A stretch of DNA of 64,000 bases from Eucalyptus grandis (GCF_016545825.1 NC_052613.1:43878112-43942111); one strand, 5' to 3'. Positions 46,290 through 58,484 are shown, counted from the first letter of the stretch. A program made the numbers and translations. Notes: a model not told the origin generated them from the letters alone.

Positions 46290-47990
46290 AATTTTTTATT
46301 CCTTTACTAAAGGATTAACTCTATTTTGTAGGATTGGAGTTCCTTGGTAGGCAATCAATTGGTATGAATGGAAGCGAAATCAGTAAAGAGGTTGATGGAT
46401 CAGGCTTTCAAGACCTCATTACCTTCGATAAGGCAATGTTAGGGAATTAAGCTTGGAAATTGTTGAATTCACCTTCCATGCTTTGGAGCCAAATACTTAA
46501 GGGAATATATTTCTCAGCTAGTGATTTCTAGAAAGCAAGGAAAGGAATATGCCCCTCATGGGGTTGGCAGAATATACGAATTGGTTGAGATTGCATTTTG
46601 CCTAATGTGACGTGGACTATTTGGAATGGGGAAAAAATTAAAATTAGAGAGGATAAGTGGTTGAAAATGGGAGTATTGGAAGGACATGCAAATAGGGAAG
46701 ATCCCACAAGGATTGCTGATTTGATCCTGAAACCTGAAGTAAGATGGAATGAAGCTCTTTTGCAAAAATTATTTGATGAATAGATAGTGAAGAAAATCAC
46801 CGTTATTCCTTTAAATCCGATTCTAAAGGAAGATAGATTAGTGTGGATAAACACTAAAGCTGTGACATATTCTATCAAGAGCGAATACCACAGCATCAAG
46901 AAAACTATAGTGCATAAATCAGAATACATCTTCCTCATATCAAACACCCTTTCCACTTTGGTGCAAAATTTAGCAAATTCAAACGGCCCCAAAGATTAAT
47001 TATTTTATAGGGGCGGCTTGCTAGAACGCTCTCCCAACCACTGACAATTTATTCATCTGAACCAACCTATTTTATTTGCCATCGAGCACCAGTAACTATT
47101 GAGCACTTACTTTTGCTTTGCCATTGGACAAAGGAGGTGTGGTCTAGCCCTGTTATGAACATGAACATACAAAGTCAGGGATTAAGAAGAATAGATGACT
47201 GGCTACTAAATTTCAAGAAATTTGTGTGAAAGTCGATAGACCCACCCCCTTCAACCTTCTTGCTATGATGTTGTGGCTAATTTGGAAGGCAAGAAATAAT
47301 TTTATCTTTAGAAAGTGCAACATTCAACCTCTTTCTTTGGTGGAAGAAGCTGTACAAATTTACCAAGTGTATATCAGAACACATCAAACAAACAAGGAGG
47401 GAGGGAACTAGAAACCAGCCGTACCTTAGATCTAGAAACCCCTAAATCTAGGAACCCTAAAGCTCAACGTCAACAGCTGTTTCATGGAGGGGAGTATGGA
47501 AAGAGCGGTGGCCTGCGTTTGCCGAGATGCTGGTGGAGTTCTGGTGGATGGATTCGCTCTCACAATTCCAACATCATTGGTGATCCAAGCAAAAGCCATC
47601 GCCGTTCTTCAAACCCTAGAACATGTCTATAAGTGAAGAACACAGCCACTGGTACTTGAGTCTGACTGTTTGGAACTGGTAAGTGCAATATCTAACTCAT
47701 CTACATGGCAGTTTGACTAGAAGGCACATGGGTATTTGGAAAAGATTCAAGAATTGCTTATGGCGTTCTCAAAAATGGATGTCATTTATTGCGTAAGAGA
47801 AGTAAACCGAGCCGCAGATTGGGCCGCCAAAACTCAACGCTACTCTGGCCTTCATTCGAATTGAACTTTTTCTCCACCTTCAGCCTTGTGGACAATACTT
47901 TGTTATGATATTTTGTCTCTGAATATAGGCTTAGTTCCCTAATAATTAATGAAACTACTTTTCACGATCCAAAAAATAAAAATAAGAAAA
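46290..47990 (+). mobile_element. L1-type LINE, 3' portion (zf-RVT, RNase H, A-rich tail)
   Basis: Continuation of the LINE begun at 37177. RT C-terminal part is at 46350-46560. The zf-RVT region (46598-47180) has VTWTIWNGEKIKIREDKWL and ITEHLLL-like HxxxC spacing. A linker with MMLWLIWKARNNFIFR lies near 47260. RNase H-like domain is at 47490-47862 (ESDCLELV, VNRAADWAAKT), with a frameshift near 47630. It ends in AAAAAATAAAAATAAG near 47970-47988. Some RT sequence between 40648 and 46290 is missing, so the copia insertion came with loss. Confidence 0.75.
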
Positions 47991-48461
47991 GAGTACCTCG
48001 ATCTCAATCAATTGAGATCTCTCACAATCCCTTAAATTTTCCCTTTGTTTTATTTTTTTAACCAAAAAAAAAGTTTCTTTTAATTGTCAAATGATCAATA
48101 ATCATTATTTTCCTAACGGAAAATGACATCGATAGTCTTCAACTTCAGTCTAAAATGCAATGTCATCCTTACGCTTTTAATTTGTTTGACATGATCGTTG
48201 AACAAAACCTAAAAATGTTTCACTTAATCCATAAAATTTTAGTACCTTCAATTTATTCATCAACTAATAAGCCATTTGATATTATTCACAATTTTTCATA
48301 ATTACACTATTGCCCAGATTTCATAATATGTTTTTTTATCAATTAATTTGCTAAATCAATAAAAAAAAATGCTATCCTTTTGTTACCTTTTTTGTTCTTT
48401 TTATCAATATTACGATATTTCTATTTACGTATATCTTATCTTAATGATCTCCACAATAATA

Positions 48462-48767
48462 AAAGAAATAAAAGCAAGTTCAAAACAGATCCTCCACGCG
48501 CCGAATTTGATTTGCCAACGACTTTGACTATGAAGTTTAAGTAAAAACTATTTGATCCTCCAATTTTCTCACGCTCTCTTAGCTTAACGGGTTGATGAGG
48601 TTGCTTTTAGTTATTAAAAAAAGTTAAAGAAACAAAATTTTAATTAATAAAAAGAAGTAGGCTAATAATAAAAAAGAACAAAATGATGACAAAGAGAGGA
48701 GATAAACCAGTCAAGGGAGTGGCTAGCAGTGACTGTTGATATCGTTGAGATCTCTCGCAATCAAAAT
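48462..48767. repeat. Dispersed ~300-bp repeat, copy 2
   Basis: Direct-orientation match to 34400-34702, 14 kb away. Confidence 0.75.
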
Positions 48768-48800
48768 AACCGATCCTCATATTTCTCACAATCCATTTCC

Positions 48801-48924
48801 TTTTTCTTTTTTTTTTTTTGTTAAATGTAAGATATATATTGACTTTTAACCAAGAAACCTATACAGCAAAAGAGACTCGGCACGAACAAAACTTGCACTC
48901 GAAAAGACAAACAAGTCAAAACTT
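48801..48924 (-). mobile_element. Short retroposed insertion with poly-A tail and 13-bp target duplication
   Basis: 124 bp starting with a T-rich run (poly-A on the minus strand), flanked by ACAATCCATTTCC at 48788-48800 and 48925-48937. This is typical of target-primed reverse transcription, so it is probably a 5'-truncated LINE end or a small SINE. The flanking repeat copy at 48018 has no such insert. Confidence 0.7.
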
Positions 48925-49479
48925 ACAATCCATTTCCCTTTGTTTTCTTTATAAACCAAAAAAAAGTTTCTTTTGGTTTTCACATTATCAATTTTCATTG
49001 TCTTCCTAATGGAAAATGATACTAATAATCCCCACCTTATATTTGAAGTGCAATGCCATCCTTACACTTTTAATTTGTTTGATATGATTCTTAAATTAGA
49101 CCTAAAAATATTTAAATCTAATTCTTAAACTTTTAATTTGTCCAATTTAATCATCAACTTGCCAAAATAATGTCAAATCAGTCATTTGATATAATTCACA
49201 AATTTTCATAATTATACTCTTGCTCAGATTTTATAATATGTTATTAATTTCAATAAATTTGCTAAATCAATAGAAAAATATGCTATATTATTGTTACATT
49301 TTCTGCTCTTTTTATAAGTATTACAATATTTCTGTTTACGTATATTTTTTTCTTAAGGATCTCTACAATAATAAAAGAAGAACCTCATCCAGAGTTGTAT
49401 TGGTTTATCATTCTTGCTTTTTCAATTTCATAATTCAAATATTTAGCCAAACTTAATTAAGAAAACACTTTCACAGCCT

Positions 49480-49579
49480 ATATAAAGGCAAACTATCAAG
49501 GAAAAACCAATAGACTATGAAATAAACACTTAGCATGGACTCTACCAAGCTTGTACAAATAGCAATTTTGGGATTTTGA
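49480..49579 (+). pseudogene. Possible truncated first exon of a small secreted protein
   Basis: A TATATAAAG box (about 49480-49488) is followed 50 bp later by an ATG (49535) opening MDSTKLVQIAILGF, then TGA. The run of hydrophobic residues resembles a signal peptide start, but the frame closes after 14 residues and no continuing exon is recognised. It may be chance or a broken gene. Confidence 0.2.
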
Positions 49580-50012
49580 TTTATTTAATTAAACAAGCAA
49601 ATCAATCTAATTTGGAATCACCACTGATCTATTATGGGTCGATTAGAAACCCAAATAAAATGTTAGAGAACATATTAATTGTGCAAATTAGAGATTTCAT
49701 GGATACAAATACTTGGTTAAGTTAAATAAATCTAATGCATTTTTTGTACCTTTTTGTCCCTCTAGACGACCACCTTGGCTTTCCGTTTAATCCAGTCAGA
49801 CGAATCCGGTTGATATTTCTAAGCTAGGTTACAGGAAATAATGGCAAGAAGAGAGAAATGGGTTCTTAGAATACAAGCCATGAAAATGGTAGCAAAAAAA
49901 AAGGCAATGAAAGAGTAGCCCCAAAAAGAAAAAAAAGAAAAAAAAAAGCCTTTGAATTTATCTAGCATTTTTCACTTGAGAACCCATTTGAACACATTGA
50001 TTAAATTTAAGG
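49580..50012. other. AT-rich stretch without recognised feature
   Basis: No coding region or repeat boundary identified. It contains an A-rich run near 49915-49950. Confidence 0.4.
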
Positions 50013-53000
50013 TGTGATGCCCCAGAAAATCATGAGCGACACTTGTTCTCTTTGGCCATATATTTTTTAATTATAATTACGCATTCGGAAGCATAATATA
50101 ATTTTCAGTACATCTCTTGCAAGAAAATTGCATGAGTTTGATAATATACATTTTTCTAACTTTATAAAAACATCCGCAGTTACTATCACAACAAAATACA
50201 TAATCCTAGAAAAGGTCAATGTCACTTAACACTATTACAGCCATACTAACCAAACCACCATTTAACTCAAGGATTGATGGTCTCCAACATCATTTCCTCC
50301 CTTCCATTTCCATGTCTAGGGGAACCATCCTACAAATTGAAAAAAAAGGAGCGAGCTAAGGCCTAATAAATGAAATCTCTAAGTCTAACGTAGAATGTTA
50401 TCTTATCACTTATCCCGGTACTAATAAACAACTAGCAAATAATATGAGTTCAAGCATTGCAAAATAATTATGCATGACAAATGCATAAGCAATTGCTTTA
50501 TCTTTACTGTCATGATATGTACATTACAAGATCATTTACTCAAAAACAAGCAAATGGCATATTATTTTATGATACACTAGTATCACTTAATAGTTTACCA
50601 CTACACGCATGAATATACATAGGCAAATTCACACTTGTTATGAAGTTGACAAACACACGCAGGTGACTCCATACTTATCACTAGCTAGGACCATCTCAAT
50701 TAACAAGACATCGCGACATCTTCACCAACTCATAATGGGGGACAGAGTCATACATATTCTTTGTCATAGCCCATTCATTACTAGTGTCCTCTATATTAGC
50801 AATGACAAATACACTACTGTACATTCACATGATAATAATCATTCCTTAACATTACATCATGGCATACTATTGACACATTGTTTTATTAAATAAATAAAAA
50901 ATAAAGATGATAAAAACGACAAAAAAATTACAGTAAAAAAAGAAAAAATACAAAATTAGTGCAATAATACTAAACATGAATAAATAGGGCCATAAGAATA
51001 AAAGAGTAGAGAATTTTTGATAAATAATAAGAAAGAATGAAAATAAATAAAGCAAAATTGGGTGGGCTGGTTTTATTTAGCCCATGCCCATGATTGACCA
51101 AAGCTCGTTATTCCAATGCCTAGTTTTATTTCTTTTTGGCCCAAGGGACCTGGCCCCCTAGTTCTTTTCTCCTCCCTCACACACGCTGTTCTTTCCCGCC
51201 TTCCCACGCTCCCGCTCGTGAGCCTGGAACTATGATTGGGCAAAGGTGAGAGTGAATGGTCCGTGAGCGAAGCACAGTGAGCAAGCAAGTGAGGTGAGCA
51301 AATTCAAAACCTTTTAGAGGCCGAGTTTGTTATGTGAGGGAGTTAGAGGGGTACGATCGATCGAGAAATAGAACAGAAGGAGAGCGAGCACGCTAGAGGG
51401 GAGAAGCGCTCGTTTTTTTCCAGATGTTGGTGAGAAGTAGAGAAATATAGAATCACGAGAATCTTCCTAGAAATCAACCAAACCCAGAAGATTTGGTAGG
51501 GGTTTTTGCTGAGTTTGGTCCGGAATAGGCTGAAATTCTTGATCGCCGACCATTGGCTTCTTCGTGGCTAAATGACGAAGAAGCCTATTAAAGTTGTTCA
51601 CTAACCAATGACCTTGTGAAGCTCAGCTACCTTGAGCTTTTATCTTCAGTCACGATCGGGTAAACTCTCCTCTCCGAATGCCCTACTCCATCCTTATTTG
51701 GCCGAGATTGAGGTTTTAGAATTGATTGATGATTTTGTGAAAATCCTAGTGAAGTGAGGGTGATTTGTTGCTAATAGTGTTGATTTAAGATCTTGTTTAT
51801 CGTTATTAGGCCAAGAACCACTTGGAAATCAATCAAACTAAAGTCCAAGCTTAAGTGGCCTATTTTTGTTTTGCTTATGTGATATCGTTTTAGTCCAAAC
51901 TTAATTCCTTTTTATTGAATTAATCAATCCTGCTAAAGTCTTTCCCTCGTCTTTGTGCTTCATCCGTTGTATTCGCACATCATTAAGTCGGTCGTGCACC
52001 CCTCTCCACAGGAGACCTTTTCCGCGCCAGTGGAGCCAACAATTCGAGGCCACGTAGTTAGTCCATTTCTCATCTTTTAATATGCATCTGCCCGTTGTTT
52101 ATGCTAGAATTTGTTAGGCTTCGGTCACGCGCGATCTTAAAGAATCCTTCGTTGGAGATGGTCTGGTGACGTAGAAACCAGTAGTAATATAGCGTCGGCT
52201 GGAGTAGTCGACTGATGGAAAGCATTCCGCGGAAGCCTGAGCTTTGGTGGGAGCTCAACAAGAAAAATGGTGGTTTGGTGAAGGACGTCTTTTAGTGGAG
52301 AAGAAGGCTCGGGAAGGAGATGAACAGAGGGCAAAAAAAAAGGAATTAGGAAATAAGGAGAGAGAAATTAAAAAAATAGAAAAAAATAACAGATAAAATA
52401 AAAAAAAGAAAAGTATTTAAAAATCCGGACATAATCCTAATCGGGTCAGATTCGGGTATTCGGATCGGGTCCAATGGTTGGGTTTGGTCGAAGGGTGGTC
52501 GAAAGCCAGCTTTGCGGGCTAGTCTGGGCTTGGTTTGGATTTAAATGGACATTCGTTTATCATGATTGAAGAGGGATTGAGCTTTAATTACTGTAAGAGT
52601 GTAAGAGTTCAAGCTCATCAGGTCGGTAGGCCGAATTGTGGGCCATTTTTAGGAAAATTGGACTGGGCGGAAGGCCTGGCCCAATTTAAAGGTCCGTGTC
52701 AGTGAGTCGGGCCGGGTCTGCTAACTCGGTCCGAAGGTCATTTTTTGGAATAAAAAAATAAAAAAATCATAAAAAAAATTATAAAAAAATAGAAAATTTG
52801 AAATAAACAAATAAAAATCTACAGATTCAGTAAATTAGGAAAAAAATATAAAAATTTCGAGAAAAATAATTAAAAAAGAAAAAAAGAAAAAATGGAAAAA
52901 TGTTCATAAAATTGCCCTTAATTGATTCCACTAGATATTTAGGGTCTTAAATGGAATTTTACAATAGGGATTTGTATTGTATTGTTTTTTTTTTCAGAGA

Positions 53001-53539
53001 TAATCTTAGATTGCTATTATTCCATTTAAATTTGATCACACTTGACTGCGCAATTTACATACATTAGTTGTTGTTTTCACTTTTAGCACAGTTAGGATTT
53101 CAATAAAAATATCGTATGAACATTTAGTGGATTAGCCTTATATTTAATGAAAAGAATGCATTAAAAAACACTTTAATTGACAATATAATCAAGTTTAGGT
53201 ACCAAGATGGTATTAGTTGTAAAAATAATGTAATCAAGTCCCGAATTTGAAATTTTTGGTTTTGTAAACATCGAGACTACACTCCCACATCTCAGTTTGT
53301 TTATAGCTGACCGTAATTGACTAGTAGCGATTTCTCACGTAGAATTTTGTAGGGTTAATTCGAACTTATAATGAAAAATTCAACGTCACGCAGGGTATAG
53401 GTTTAAGAGAGCCCATGCTTGAAATTGATAGACCTGTCTTAGATTACTAATTAGATAATGTCTTTAAGTCGTCTTCTAAGGATGCCGATTCTCTAAACTT
53501 GTTTTCCCAAGAGTGGCCCCTCAAGGGTAGGCCGCGGCA
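50013..53539 (+). repeat. Gypsy-like LTR H (about 3.5 kb)
   Basis: Starts TGTGATGCCCCAGAAAATC and ends GGCCGCGGCA, followed by ACTTGGCGACTCTATCGGAGA, which resembles the primer-binding/leader junction seen after plant gypsy LTRs. Sections 51380-52570 recur inverted at 53890-54590 and 60010-60430. It contains no protein domain. Boundaries are tentative because no flanking duplication was found. Confidence 0.5.
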
Positions 53540-53860
53540 ACTTGGCGACTCTATCGGAGATTGAATTCAGAATATCTTGTTCCATAGAAATTGAGATGAC
53601 ACTCCCATGTCTCAATTGGTTTTCAACCGACCTTAATTGTCTAATGGCGCCTCCTCACGTAGATTTTTGTAAGGTTAATTTGAATTTATAATGATAATTC
53701 TAATGTCATATGAGTTATAGGCTTAGGAAAGCTCGCGATTGAAATTGATGGACCATCTTAGATTACCTATTGGATGATGTGTTCAAGTCGTCTTCTAAGG
53801 GTACTAATTCGGAACATCTTTCAAGTAAATATCTCTAAATCTATCCGTTGAGGGCGACTC
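53262..53860. repeat. Tandem duplication of the LTR H end, period ~320 bp
   Basis: ACTCCCACATCTCAGTTTG (53281) and ACTCCCATGTCTCAATTGG (53601) open two similar ~280-bp blocks sharing TTCTCACGTAGA-like, AAGTCGTCTTCTAAGG and GGCGACTC(T/C)AT motifs. Each ends in a gypsy-type leader GGCGACTC. This may be two LTR ends side by side. Confidence 0.65.
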
Positions 53861-53889
53861 CATTGAGAATTGGGCATTCTTGATCCCTC

Positions 53890-54590
53890 TTTAGTCACAT
53901 TAAAACCAAGTCCAACTTATTCTAAACCAAGCTCAAACCAGCCCGCAAAACTGGCCTTCAATTGGCTTTCCATCTAACCCAACTATTGGGCCCCATCCTA
54001 CTACTTAGATTCAACCTGCTTTGGATTATATATGACTTTTTAAATATTTTTTAAAATAATTTATAATTTATTTTTATTTTCTATTTCTTCTTGTTTATTC
54101 CCTATTTCCTTTTCTTCTTCCTTTGCTCATCTCCTTCGTGAGCCTTCTTCTCCACTAAAAGATGTCCTTCACTAAACCACCATTTCTCCAACTGAGCTCC
54201 CAACGGATCTCGAGCCTTCATTGAACACTCCCTCGTCGGTTGGCTACTCCAACCGGTGCTAAATCACTACCAGCCACTAGCTAGTTGACAGTTTTTGTGT
54301 TGCTGAACCATCTTTAACGAAATATGCTTTAAAATTGCACATGATAGAATTCTAACAATTTTAGCATAAATAATATGCAGATGCATATTAAAGGATGAGA
54401 AATGGATTGATTAGAGGCGCTTTCGAACTACTCACTTTTCGGCGCAAAAAAGGTTTTCGATTGAGGGGGTGCATAGTTAACTCAATGATGTGCGAATTGC
54501 AACATACAAAGCACAAAAACGAGGCAGAGACTTCGGTATGATCAATTAATTTAATGAAAATGAATTAAACTCGGACGTAAACAAAATGTG
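53890..54590 (-). repeat. Inverted arm of LTR H family, left part
   Basis: Reverse complement of about 51885-52570, with diverged but collinear blocks such as GAGAAGAAGGCTC, GGTGGTTT(G/A)GTGAAGGAC and AATTCGCACATCATT. It stops near 54590 and resumes at about 60010, so the 5.4 kb between is an insertion. Confidence 0.7.
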
Positions 54591-55132
54591 CGTTTGGTAC
54601 AGTTTTTCCAAGAGGCTTTGGGGAAATGTAAAGTAGTTTAGCTTGAAGGGCTTTGAGAAATGCGAAGATCGTTTACTAAACTCTACTTTGAAAATCTACT
54701 TTGAGAGGAATGTTGTTTGGTAGAATACTTATATTTGAGAAGCTCATTTGGTGATTAATTTAAGCTTTTTAATTTTTATTTATTTAAATTGAAAAAAATA
54801 ATACTTGCAACTATTTGAATTATATTTTGATAACAATGTTAAAGATATCATGTAAACAATTTTATTAAAAAAATATTTTTTTGCTAAAAATATAAAATGG
54901 AAAAAAATTCACATGGTAATTAATGTGAGCTTTTTAATTTTTATTTGTTTAAATTGATAAAATATCAAATGGAAAAAAATTCCCATGGTCTCTTTCTCAA
55001 TTGCAAGAAGAATACTTTCATTACAATAAACATGGTAACATATGCAGCAAAGAAAGAAATTCATTATCTTTAAAAATTACAAACATCCTTAACTATTTCC
55101 TAAATTCATAGTTATTTCATCACATAAATGTG

Positions 55133-56416
55133 CTATGTCATATCATCATTTGAAGCATTACCCTTCTCATTTACATCATCAGAAACCATAGTATATAAAT
55201 TGAGATCAAAATCTACTCTAATAAAATGTACATCATTCACGGCATTTCTTCGTATATAATGATGCAAAATCATTGTCGTTGTTACAATTTTTACTTGTTT
55301 TTTGTATGGATAACTTGGCATACTCTTTAGAATCTTTCACTTTCTTTTCAATACACCAAAAGCTCATTCAATTTTTTATTGCAGTGAGAAGTGGGCACGG
55401 TTGAACATTTTTTTATAACTTGCTAATTGAGAACCTCATTCAAATTTAACCAAATGATATCTAACCATTTTGTATGGCCCCAAATAACCTGTGGAATTTG
55501 ATATTCGGCATCTACTAAATAATGTTTGCCTATACAAAAATATTGTAAATTTAATCAACATATAACGCATACATATATTAATGTGTAAAAATCATTAATT
55601 AATAAACCTTTTGGAGGATGAGAAAATTGTAAATCACATCTTCTAATGGCTTCATAAAAAATATGAGTATTATGAGTTGTTCCCTCTCAACTAGCCCAAA
55701 CGTAAAATAAACTCTATGTTAAAATTGCACACAGCTAATGCATTTTGCATCGGTGTTCCTTTTCGATCGATAAAAAAAAAGTTGCTCGCTCGTGAGTACC
55801 ATTGCTGGGATATAAGTATTATCTATAGCTCCAATGCAATCCTAAAACAAGAATACAAATATTACTTAATTTATATTCAATTCAACTTTTCTATTGTATA
55901 ATCGTAACTTATCTTAAAATGTTGATAAAATTTATTATTATGCCTGATCTTCTTTGGAACTTTCCTAAATTGTCGATCGGATGGTTAGATCAAATCTTCT
56001 CTCATTTCACATATTTTATTCAAAACCAAGCTAAATAGCCCGTTTATGATTTTTCCAGAATGCTGAAAGTGCTCTTATTCTAATTTATTGCCCATATTAT
56101 GTCCTAAAATACGACGAAATAATTCTAGTATTTTTGCAACATCAATATTTTTAGATCCTTGGAAATCATATCATGTCATTAAATCATGCATTAAATTCTT
56201 AAACATAATTCTATCCATTATAAACATTCAATAAAACAATTCAGGATTAACATCCATGCCCATCAACTCTCTCAGCCTTGCATTTTCTATATATGATGAG
56301 GTTATGCACGGTATCATATGTTGCTTGGTAAACAAGATAAGTATGCTAGCCGCACAAAGTTGCCAATATTCATATTTCTTTTTTTCATAGTTTCTCTTTT
56401 CAAGATAATCATCCAT
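55133..56416 (-). pseudogene. Harbinger-type DDE transposase (HARBI1-like), decayed
   Basis: Minus-strand segments in order: an N-terminal part (56228-56416); DCIGAIDNTYIPAM near 55830 with the first catalytic Asp; NALAVCNFN-type sequence; KHYLVDAEYQIP near 55520 with the second Asp; and AFGVLKRK plus SYPYKKQVKIVTTTMILHHYIRR (55230-55390). In the ERAFGVLKRxWK motif the Arg and Trp codons have both become TGA. Introns or deletions separate segments. Names derive from remembered family motifs. Confidence 0.75.
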
Positions 56417-56799
56417 AATTGGTTAAAATAACAAAATAAAATTAGAATACAAAATATAACAAATTATTTATATCATCAATTAACAAAACACTTATTGACA
56501 TCATATGTATACAAACTCATTAATAAAGAGAACACAAATTATAAATAGGTCTCACAATATAACATAAATAAGTCTAATTGACTAGTACAAATAAGTAGTG
56601 CAAATATGTATCGTATTACAACAACGTTATATAAGAAAATTTTAAAATACTAGCTAACATCTTAGTGACAATTACGCTGTGCAAACTTATATTTGAACCA
56701 CGTAACATTTTTTTTTTAATCACCATTCAAATTCATGAAAATATACCTATTGTCTTTTCTTTTTTTTTTTACAAAATAATCTAGTGCAAAAAAAGTATA

Positions 56800-57560
56800 A
56801 CTCTTGATCTTACTTAATCTTAGGTATAACTTTCAACTTCTCTATGATTTCCTTGTAAGGATCCAACTTTCTCGCAAGAGATGCGGCATGGCTCCTACTT
56901 GCAAAAACTGAACAAATTCTTTTCATTCACGTTGTTAGTTTTGTAGTTGTACTCAATTTCTTTTGTTTCTTTTCTTGAGATTGCCTTACCGAACTCTGCA
57001 ACGTTCTTTTATCGCTTCTAGCATGTTTATTAGTCTTTTCATTCACATCACATTCTATATTATCATTAACAAATCATGCACAGTAATTGATGTCAAATTG
57101 TGTGGCCACAATATCATTATCAACACATAAGCCTTGTACAAGATTTCATGTGACACTTTTAGTAGCAACTGTATCACCAAACATTCTATTCAATAAAATT
57201 TGAAGATTCGAATGTATGCCGAACTCTTGTTTTAGGATTTTCCTGTTCTAAGAAACATGTTCACAAGTTGTATAAAAAAAAGATAAACTTATAAAAAAAA
57301 CAAAAGAATGGGTAAAAATATGAATTTTCTTCTCCCATTGTTCATCACTTGCATTAATGGTATTCTTTTTTGGATCATATCCTAATACTGTTTTCTTTAT
57401 GATCAATATCCTCCATCTTTTCCAATTTTCCTTTAGATTATTTCACTTACTCTTCATTTGATTTTTATCATATATTTTGCTCCGTAATTCCTCAAACTTC
57501 TTAATAATGACTGCCCATTCATCATTTGTCACGGGTATACCCGGTTTGGGGTTTTTTTTG
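56800..57560 (-). pseudogene. Myb/SANT-like ORF of the Harbinger relic
   Basis: On the minus strand: FEELRSKIYDKNQMKSKW, NLKENWKRW, KKTVLGYDPKKNTINASDEQW. This order matches the Myb_DNA-bind_3 domain of PIF/Harbinger accessory proteins and L10-interacting MYB-type proteins. Downstream is a Ser/Lys-rich region (SVRQSQEKKQKK) and a C-terminal KLDPYKEIIEKL. Stops and a shift near 57300 break it. In intact elements this protein works with the transposase in DNA binding and nuclear import. Confidence 0.7.
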
Positions 57561-57819
57561 TTATTTACAAGATGATTGATATTATCAATTTGTTGAAGGC
57601 ACAACTTACAAATTGTTTCTATATCTTCCGAATTCTAAAATGCATTTTCTTTTGATAAACTTGTCTATTAGTAAATTGACATGAACAAATTTGAGAGATA
57701 TAAATAAATGATTAGCAAGAGCAAAAAAGTATAGTTTGCAAAATAGAATACAAAAGACCAGCACAAAACTAGCCATTGAAAAAAAAAAGTCTCTAAATAG
57801 GAACAAACCAGCACTCTAA

Positions 57820-58481
57820 GGACACATTTAGTAATGTTTTTGTTCCGGGGAACAATTTTTTAACAGAGATAGTTTTTTCTATTTTTGTTTCCGGGAACAA
57901 TTTCTAAGCATTAAAATGCGTTTAGTAACTGCAAAAAATTTCTATTACAGAAATAGAAATGTGTTTGGTAAACTTGTATACTTTTGTTATTTCTTTTAAT
58001 TTTTCAATATTTTTCTTTTATTTTTCTTTTATTTTTCTCTTTATGACCGGTTACTGGCTTGGCCATGGTCGGCGACCTCGCCAAAGTGTTGCTGGCCCCT
58101 GGCGAGGTTGACCTCGTGCCACCTAGGCAAGGTCAAGCCTCGCCGGTGACCTCACTTAGCCACTGGTGAGGCTCCTTGTCGGACCACCGTTAGGTGACGC
58201 CTACCTGGCGGTGGCCTGGCAACACTCTGGCGAGATCGCTGGCCATGGCTAAAGGAAGAAGAAGGAAAGAAAAAAGAAGAAAAGAAGAAAGAAGTGTTTC
58301 TCAAAATTGTTCCCGAGAACAAGAAGCAACTTTTTTCTACTTCTTGTTTTTGTTTCAAATCTATCCCGGGAACAAAAGTTTTACCAAACATGTTTTTATT
58401 CTTTTTTTTTCTAGGGAACAAAAACAAAAAAACAAAATTTTTTGTTCCGAAGAATAGAAACACTTTGTACCAAACATGGCC
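57820..58481. mobile_element. Tourist-like MITE with TAA target duplication (662 bp)
   Basis: Flanked by TAA (57817-57819 and 58482-58484). Imperfect inverted ends are GGACACATTTAGTAATG and GGCCATGTTTGGTACAAAG. Arms are rich in GTTCCGGGAACA-like inverted motifs around a GC-rich core (58040-58240, GCGAGGTC/GACCTCGC). No transposase. Antisense and sense frames through it are structural by-products. Confidence 0.65.
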
Positions 58482-58484
58482 TAA

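Larger units (their letters stand above)
48018..49379. repeat. Diverged tandem duplication, period about 900 bp
   Basis: 48018-48470 and 48916-49379 match in direct orientation: AAAGTTTCTTTT, TGCAATG(T/C)CATCCTTAC, CTTTTAATTTGTTTGA, TTTATAATATG and TTTACGTATAT occur in the same order. The part between them (48462-48767) matches 34400-34702. No coding sequence. It may be an unclassified repeat family or an old segmental duplication. Confidence 0.75.
54590..57819 (-). mobile_element. PIF/Harbinger-type DNA transposon relic
   Basis: An insertion in the inverted LTR H arm. It has the two-gene make-up of PIF/Harbinger elements, both on the minus strand: a Myb/SANT-like protein (56800-57560) and a DDE transposase (55133-56416). 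The left end opens GTGCGTTTGGTACAG, an end type common in plant DNA transposons. The right end is unclear because a Tourist-like MITE (57820-58481) and anonymous sequence follow up to about 60010. Confidence 0.65.
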
